Shown here one piece after another: positions 59,932-64,000 of a stretch of DNA of 64,000 nt. Made by a program: the position numbers and the translations under genes. This DNA is from Rheinheimera oceanensis (GTDB lineage Bacteria > Pseudomonadota > Gammaproteobacteria > Enterobacterales > Alteromonadaceae). Location: positions 124,001-188,000 of the forward strand of contig NZ_JAGPNM010000002.1 of NCBI RefSeq assembly GCF_018831085.1, in the 5' to 3' direction. The notes beneath the pieces were generated by a model. That model had not been told where the DNA came from, did not search any database, and saw only the letters and a list, made by a program, of their open reading frames with translations. How positions within the stretch are numbered: position 1 is the stretch's first letter; the number at the start of each line of letters is the position of its first letter.

Positions 59932-61452
59932 TTACTTGTCGTGGTGCAAACGCATATGCGGGAACAGAATAACGTCGCGGATTGAGGCGGCGTCGGCCAG
60001 TAACATTACCAGACGGTCGATACCGATACCCTGACCTGCCGTTGGCGGTAAGCCGTGCTCTAACGCCGTTACAAAGTCTTCATCGTAGAACATGGCTTCA
60101 TCGTCACCGGCGTCTTTTTGCGCGACTTGTTCACGGAAACGCTCAGCCTGATCTTCAGCATCATTCAGCTCGCTAAAACCGTTACCCAGCTCGCGCCCGC
60201 CGATAAAGAATTCAAAGCGGTCGGTAATTTCCGGGTTGTGGTCGTTACGGCGTGCCAGTGGCGACACTTCTGCCGGGTATTCGGTAATAAAAGTTGGGTG
60301 GCGCAGCTTGGTTTCTACCAGCTCGTCAAACACTTCCATTAAAATACGGCCGTGGCCGTAGTTGGCTTTTACTTCAATACCCAGTGATTTAGCAAGCTCT
60401 GCTACCGCTTCACGTGTTGCCAGTTGCTCTTTAGTAATCTCTGGGTTGTAGTGCAGAATCGATTCGGTAACCGACATACGCGCAAACGGCTTGCCAAAGT
60501 CGAACACTTCGCCCTGATACGGCACTTCAGTGCTGCCCAGCACATGCTGCGCCAGGCCGCGGAATAACTTTTCAGTTAAGTCTATTAAGTCATTGTAATC
60601 GGCGTAAGCCCAGTAGAATTCCAGCATAGTAAATTCCGGGTTGTGGCGGGTTGATACGCCCTCGTTACGGAAGTTACGGTTAAGCTCGAACACTTTTTCA
60701 AAACCACCAACCACTAAACGCTTTAAATACAGCTCGGGGGCAATACGTAAAAACATCTGCATATCCAACGCATTGTGATGCGTTTCAAACGGCCGCGCTG
60801 AAGCGCCGCCCGGAATAGCCTGCAGCATGGGCGTTTCTACTTCTAAAAAGCCTTCTTCATTAAAGAACTTACGGATATAGGCCACGGTTTTACTGCGTAC
60901 TAAAAACGTATGGCGCGACTGCTCGTTAGAGATAAGATCCAGGTAACGCTGGCGGTAACGCGCTTCGTTATCGGTAAGGCCGTGGAATTTATCCGGCAGC
61001 GGGCGCAGGGCTTTGGTCAGCAGGCGGATATCGCTTAGCCATACCGTTAGCTCGCCGGTCTGGGTTTTAAATAAATGGCCGGTAGCGCCGATAATGTCGC
61101 CCAAATCCCATTTTTTAAACTGGTCGTTGTATACGCCCTCGGCCAGGCTGTCGCGCGCGACATACAGCTGAATTTTGCCGCCCATATCCGAGATAGTAAC
61201 AAAGCTGGCTTTACCCATAATGCGGCGTGTCATAATACGGCCGCCTAAGCTTACGGTAATTTTCTGTGCTTCCAGTTCTTCTTTGCTTAAATGGTCATAT
61301 TTGGCAATCACTTCGCTGGAGATGCTGTCACGGCGAAAGTCGTTCGGAAACATAAAACCGTCTTCACGTAATTGCGCCAGCTTGTGTTTTCGCTCAGCAA
61401 TCAGTTTATTTACGTCCTGAATTTCTTCTTGTGGTTGCTGTTGGTCAGACAT
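59932..61452 (-). CDS. lysS: lysyl-tRNA synthetase
   Basis: LysS charges tRNA-Lys. The 506-residue class II synthetase has an N-terminal OB-fold anticodon domain ([19 protein letters not shown]), motif 2 ([20 protein letters not shown]) and motif 3 ([20 protein letters not shown]). It lies 43 bases after prfB on the same strand, the order prfB-lysS known from E. coli. Confidence 0.97.
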   Translation of the reverse strand: MSDQQQPQEEIQDVNKLIAERKHKLAQLREDGFMFPNDFRRDSISSEVIAKYDHLSKEELEAQKITVSLGGRIMTRRIMGKASFVTISDMGGKIQLYVARDSLAEGVYNDQFKKWDLGDIIGATGHLFKTQTGELTVWLSDIRLLTKALRPLPDKFHGLTDNEARYRQRYLDLISNEQSRHTFLVRSKTVAYIRKFFNEEGFLEVETPMLQAIPGGASARPFETHHNALDMQMFLRIAPELYLKRLVVGGFEKVFELNRNFRNEGVSTRHNPEFTMLEFYWAYADYNDLIDLTEKLFRGLAQHVLGSTEVPYQGEVFDFGKPFARMSVTESILHYNPEITKEQLATREAVAELAKSLGIEVKANYGHGRILMEVFDELVETKLRHPTFITEYPAEVSPLARRNDHNPEITDRFEFFIGGRELGNGFSELNDAEDQAERFREQVAQKDAGDDEAMFYDEDFVTALEHGLPPTAGQGIGIDRLVMLLADAASIRDVILFPHMRLHHDK

Positions 61453-61495
61453 AGTGTGTTTCCTGATTGAAGTCGAAGTTTTAGTTAATTAACAA

Positions 61496-62594
61496 TTACA
61501 GCCCGGCTTTTAAGCTGGCTTCAATAAATTTGTCCAGATCGCCGTCTAACACCGACTGGGTGTTACGGGTTTCGATACCGGTACGTAAATCTTTAATGCG
61601 CGAGTCATCCAGCACGTAAGAGCGAATTTGGCTGCCCCAGCCGATATCCGATTTGGTATCTTCCAGTGCTTGCTTCTCGGCATTTTGCTTTTGCAATTCA
61701 AACTCGTACAGCTTGGCACGCAGTTGCTTATAGGCGTTGTCGCGGTTTTTATGCTGCGAGCGGTCGTTCTGGCACTGCACCACGATATTGGTGGGTAAGT
61801 GAGTAATACGCACAGCAGAGTCGGTACGGTTAACGTGCTGACCACCGGCACCTGAGGCGCGGTAGGTATCAATGCGTAAATCGGCCGGGTTGATATCAAT
61901 TTCGATATCGTCGTCAATTTCCGGCGACACAAACACCGAAGCAAAAGAGGTATGACGGCGGTTGCCGGAATCGAACGGGCTTTTACGTACCAGCCGGTGC
62001 ACGCCGGTTTCAGTACGCAGCCAGCCGTAGGCGTATTCGCCGCTAAATTTAATGGTACAGCCTTTAATACCGGCCACATCGCCGTCGGTTACTTCATATA
62101 GTTCAGGTTTAAAGCCTTTATCTTCTCCCCAGCGCAGGTACATACGCATTAACATGCTGGCCCAGTCTTGCGCTTCAGTACCACCGGAACCGGCCTGAAT
62201 GTCCAGGTAGCAATCGTTTTGGTCATGTTTACCGGAAAACATACGGCGAAATTCCAGCAGGCTCAGCTGTTTGTCTAAGTCGGCAAGCTCGGTTTTGGCT
62301 TCTTCGAAGGTTTCTTCGTCTTCTGCCTCTACTGCCAGCTCAACTAAGCCTTTAACGTCTTCCAGGCCTTGGTCCAGCTTGTCGATGGTGCCAACTACCT
62401 GTTCCAGTGCCGACCGCTCTTTACCCAGTGCCTGAGCTTTGTCCGGCGTATTCCAGATAGCCGAATCTTCCAGCTCGCGTGAGACTTCTTCTAAGCGTTC
62501 TTTTTTGCCATCGTAGTCAAAGATACCCCCGAAGCACGTTAGTGCGTTCAGTCAGATCTTTAATGCTGTTGTACACCGGATTAACTTCAAACAT
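61496..62594 (-). CDS. prfB: peptide chain release factor 2, with programmed +1 frameshift
   Basis: RF2 releases proteins at UGA and UAA. Translation starts at ATG 62594 ([20 protein letters not shown]) and meets an in-frame TGA at 62519-62517 after 25 codons. The site reads GGGGG-TAT-CTT-TGA-C, the classical internal Shine-Dalgarno and slippery CTT. After a +1 shift the frame from 62518 continues to 61496, giving 365 residues, the same as E. coli. The body has the GGQ motif in [17 protein letters not shown] and the stop-recognising SPF (KSPFDSG). Confidence 0.97.
62517..62530 (-). promoter_or_regulatory. prfB autoregulatory frameshift site
   Basis: On the minus strand GGGGG (62530-62526), TAT, CTT (62522-62520), TGA (62519-62517) followed by C. 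Low RF2 lets the ribosome slip +1 at CTT and make more RF2. All elements of the conserved site are present. Confidence 0.95.
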
Positions 62595-62789
62595 GCTGTT
62601 AGCCGTAACCTTGAATATTGGGAGAAAAAACAGGCGGCGATTGTAGCAAATTTATCGCAGGCAGTGCAGTCATCTGTAGTGGATTTTTCCGGCAGCATAA
62701 ATTACGCCGGAATTTGTCGCTGTTAACTTGCCTGCAACAGAGTTAAGCCGCTATGCTGTTTGGCAAAAGCTCAGCAGGGACACTGTATA

Positions 62790-63659
62790 TTGCGCTCCTA
62801 CCTCACCATACAGCAGTATCTGTTCTTCATAATGCTGATTAGTGCCCTGCGCTGTGCTGCCGAGCCGGTGATTTACTCCTGGCCTGCTACTATGCTGGAC
62901 GATCCACGCGGTCATTATCCGATAGCTTTACTGCATTTGGCACTGGAAAAGTCCGGCAGCCATTACCAGCCGGTACCCAGCAAGCGCGATCAGGCGCAGT
63001 GGCGTACTTTGCGTCAGTTGGAAAGCGGTAATGGTATGGATGTGGTATGGACTTTTGCATCAGCAGAACGTGAGCAGAATCTGCTGCCGGTGCGGATCCC
63101 GATAGACCGGGGTTTATTGGGCTGGCGTTTGCTGTTGATACGCCAACAAGATAAGGCCAGTTTTGCCAGCATTACCACTGCTGCGCAATTACAAGCACTG
63201 CGCGCGGTGCAAGGCCACGATTGGCCAGACTTGCCGATACTGCAGCATAATCAATTTAATGTTACTCCCAGCACCTATTACCACGGCATGTTTGCCATGC
63301 TACAACTGGGGCGGGTTGATTATTTTCCCAGATCACTCAGCGAAATACAGTCTGAGTTGCAAACAAAGGCCGGGCACCATTTAGCTATCGCAGACAATCT
63401 GGTGCTGTATTACCCGGCACCGCTGTATTATTTTGTTAACCCCAACCGACCACAGCTGGCCCAGGCGATTGAACAAGGCCTGCGTTCTGCTCTGCACGAT
63501 GGCAGCATGCGGCAGTTATTTCTGCAGCATTTTGCCGGCACTATTGCACAGGCTGAGCTAGCCAAACGCCGGGTTATCCGCCTTAATAATCCGTTTTTGC
63601 ACCCGGATACGCCACTGCAGGATGACAACCTGTGGTTTAACCCGGAGCTTGGATACTAA
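62790..63659 (+). CDS. periplasmic solute-binding-like protein
   Basis: The 289-residue product (from a TTG start) has a signal peptide (MRSYLTIQQYLFFIMLISAL then RCAA) and a fold suggestive of family 3 solute-binding proteins, with ALLHLALEKSGSHYQPVPSK, MDVVWTFASAEREQ, RVDYFPRSLSEIQSEL and YYFVNPNRPQLAQAIEQGL. TTG at 62790 has AGGGA 8-9 bases upstream; TTG at 62760 and ATG at 62832 are alternatives. Its stop overlaps the start of the sensor gene (TAATG), so it may provide the signal input for that sensor. The ligand is unknown. Confidence 0.7.
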   Translation: MRSYLTIQQYLFFIMLISALRCAAEPVIYSWPATMLDDPRGHYPIALLHLALEKSGSHYQPVPSKRDQAQWRTLRQLESGNGMDVVWTFASAEREQNLLPVRIPIDRGLLGWRLLLIRQQDKASFASITTAAQLQALRAVQGHDWPDLPILQHNQFNVTPSTYYHGMFAMLQLGRVDYFPRSLSEIQSELQTKAGHHLAIADNLVLYYPAPLYYFVNPNRPQLAQAIEQGLRSALHDGSMRQLFLQHFAGTIAQAELAKRRVIRLNNPFLHPDTPLQDDNLWFNPELGY

Positions 63660-64000
63660 TGCCCTACAGCTTACCCTCACAGCCGCTGCACCATCACCTG
63701 GCTACCAGAGTGGTTATTACTATGGTGCTGGCAGCTTTGCTGCTTTCAATCTTACTGACAGCTGGTTTAAGTTACAGCCTTTACCGCCATGAAATGGCCA
63801 CCGTACAGCAGCAGTTTGACAATATTGAAAAAAGCTATCTGCCAAGCCTGGCTGCAGGTCTGTGGGAGGTTGATATCCACCGTATTCATACCTTGCTGGA
63901 CGGTATTGCCCAACTGGAGCATGTCGGTGCAGTCAGCCTGAAAGATGAGTTACAACAACAGATCAACCGGCAACATCCGCAGTTCAGCACCACTCTGGTT
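63659..64000 (+). CDS. membrane sensor protein, N-terminal part (window edge)
   Basis: From ATG at 63659, 114 codons run off the right edge. There is one membrane helix (about 18-44, VVITMVLAALLLSILLTAGL) followed by a periplasmic region with FDNIEKSYLPSLAAGLWEVD and QLEHVGAVSLKDEL, like the sensor part of histidine kinases or diguanylate cyclases. The output domain is outside the window, so the type cannot be told. Coupled to the binding protein by a TAATG overlap. Confidence 0.7.
   Translation, partial: MPYSLPSQPLHHHLATRVVITMVLAALLLSILLTAGLSYSLYRHEMATVQQQFDNIEKSYLPSLAAGLWEVDIHRIHTLLDGIAQLEHVGAVSLKDELQQQINRQHPQFSTTLV

Overview
The window is chromosomal DNA of a gammaproteobacterium. Gene content and protein character suggest an Alteromonadales/Chromatiaceae relative such as Rheinheimera, Alishewanella or Arsukibacterium; this placement is inference, since no search could be run. 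Most of it is core genome with synteny familiar from E. coli and Shewanella: rpsB (partial) / map-glnD-dapD; cysZ; yqcA-truC-yqcC; eno and pyrG; an hpf-like gene; mazG-relA-rlmD / barA; the long leftward block rpoE-rseA-rseB-rseC-lepA-lepB-rnc-era-recO-pdxJ-acpS; nadB; sdhE-ygfX / ygfZ; a SlyD-like isomerase; an M23 peptidase overlapping a bactofilin; an M20 amidohydrolase; dbpA; arfB; prpE; a PadR/HAAS-domain pair; tRNA-Gly(CCC); a YqjD/YqjE/YqjK-like trio; lysS; prfB with its programmed +1 frameshift; and a solute-binding protein next to a truncated membrane sensor.

The accessory part is about 13.8 kb (about 44562-58373) and holds an alginate-utilisation locus: a secreted alpha/beta-hydrolase, an iron-dependent alcohol dehydrogenase, a GntR/FCD regulator, a TonB-dependent receptor, a two-domain PL6 alginate lyase, a PL17 oligoalginate lyase, a KdgF-like cupin, an MFS transporter and a KDG kinase. 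Together they suggest outer-membrane uptake, periplasmic depolymerisation to monomers, inner-membrane import, reduction to KDG and phosphorylation to KDPG. KDPG aldolase is not in the window, and no SDR-type DEH reductase is present; the iron-dependent dehydrogenase is the natural candidate for that step.

The most striking observation is how this locus sits in the chromosome. On the left (44408-44561) lies the C-terminal tail of an AI-2E family transporter gene on the minus strand. On the right (58375-58598) lies the preceding part of the same gene, in the same orientation. Joining the two pieces across a shared 5-bp sequence (CTACT, at 44557 and 58374) restores a continuous reading frame. 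The alginate locus therefore appears to be a discrete insertion into this gene, with a target-duplication-like direct repeat but no transposase or integrase inside. Three promoter regions of the island share a TTGGTA-W-TAC motif, which is a candidate operator for the island's GntR regulator.

Other notable signals are a solitary 32-bp sequence resembling a type I-C CRISPR repeat upstream of tRNA-Gly with no cas genes, and a small interspersed repeat family with GAACCGGTTTGC-type inverted ends (three copies, two of them flanking dbpA).
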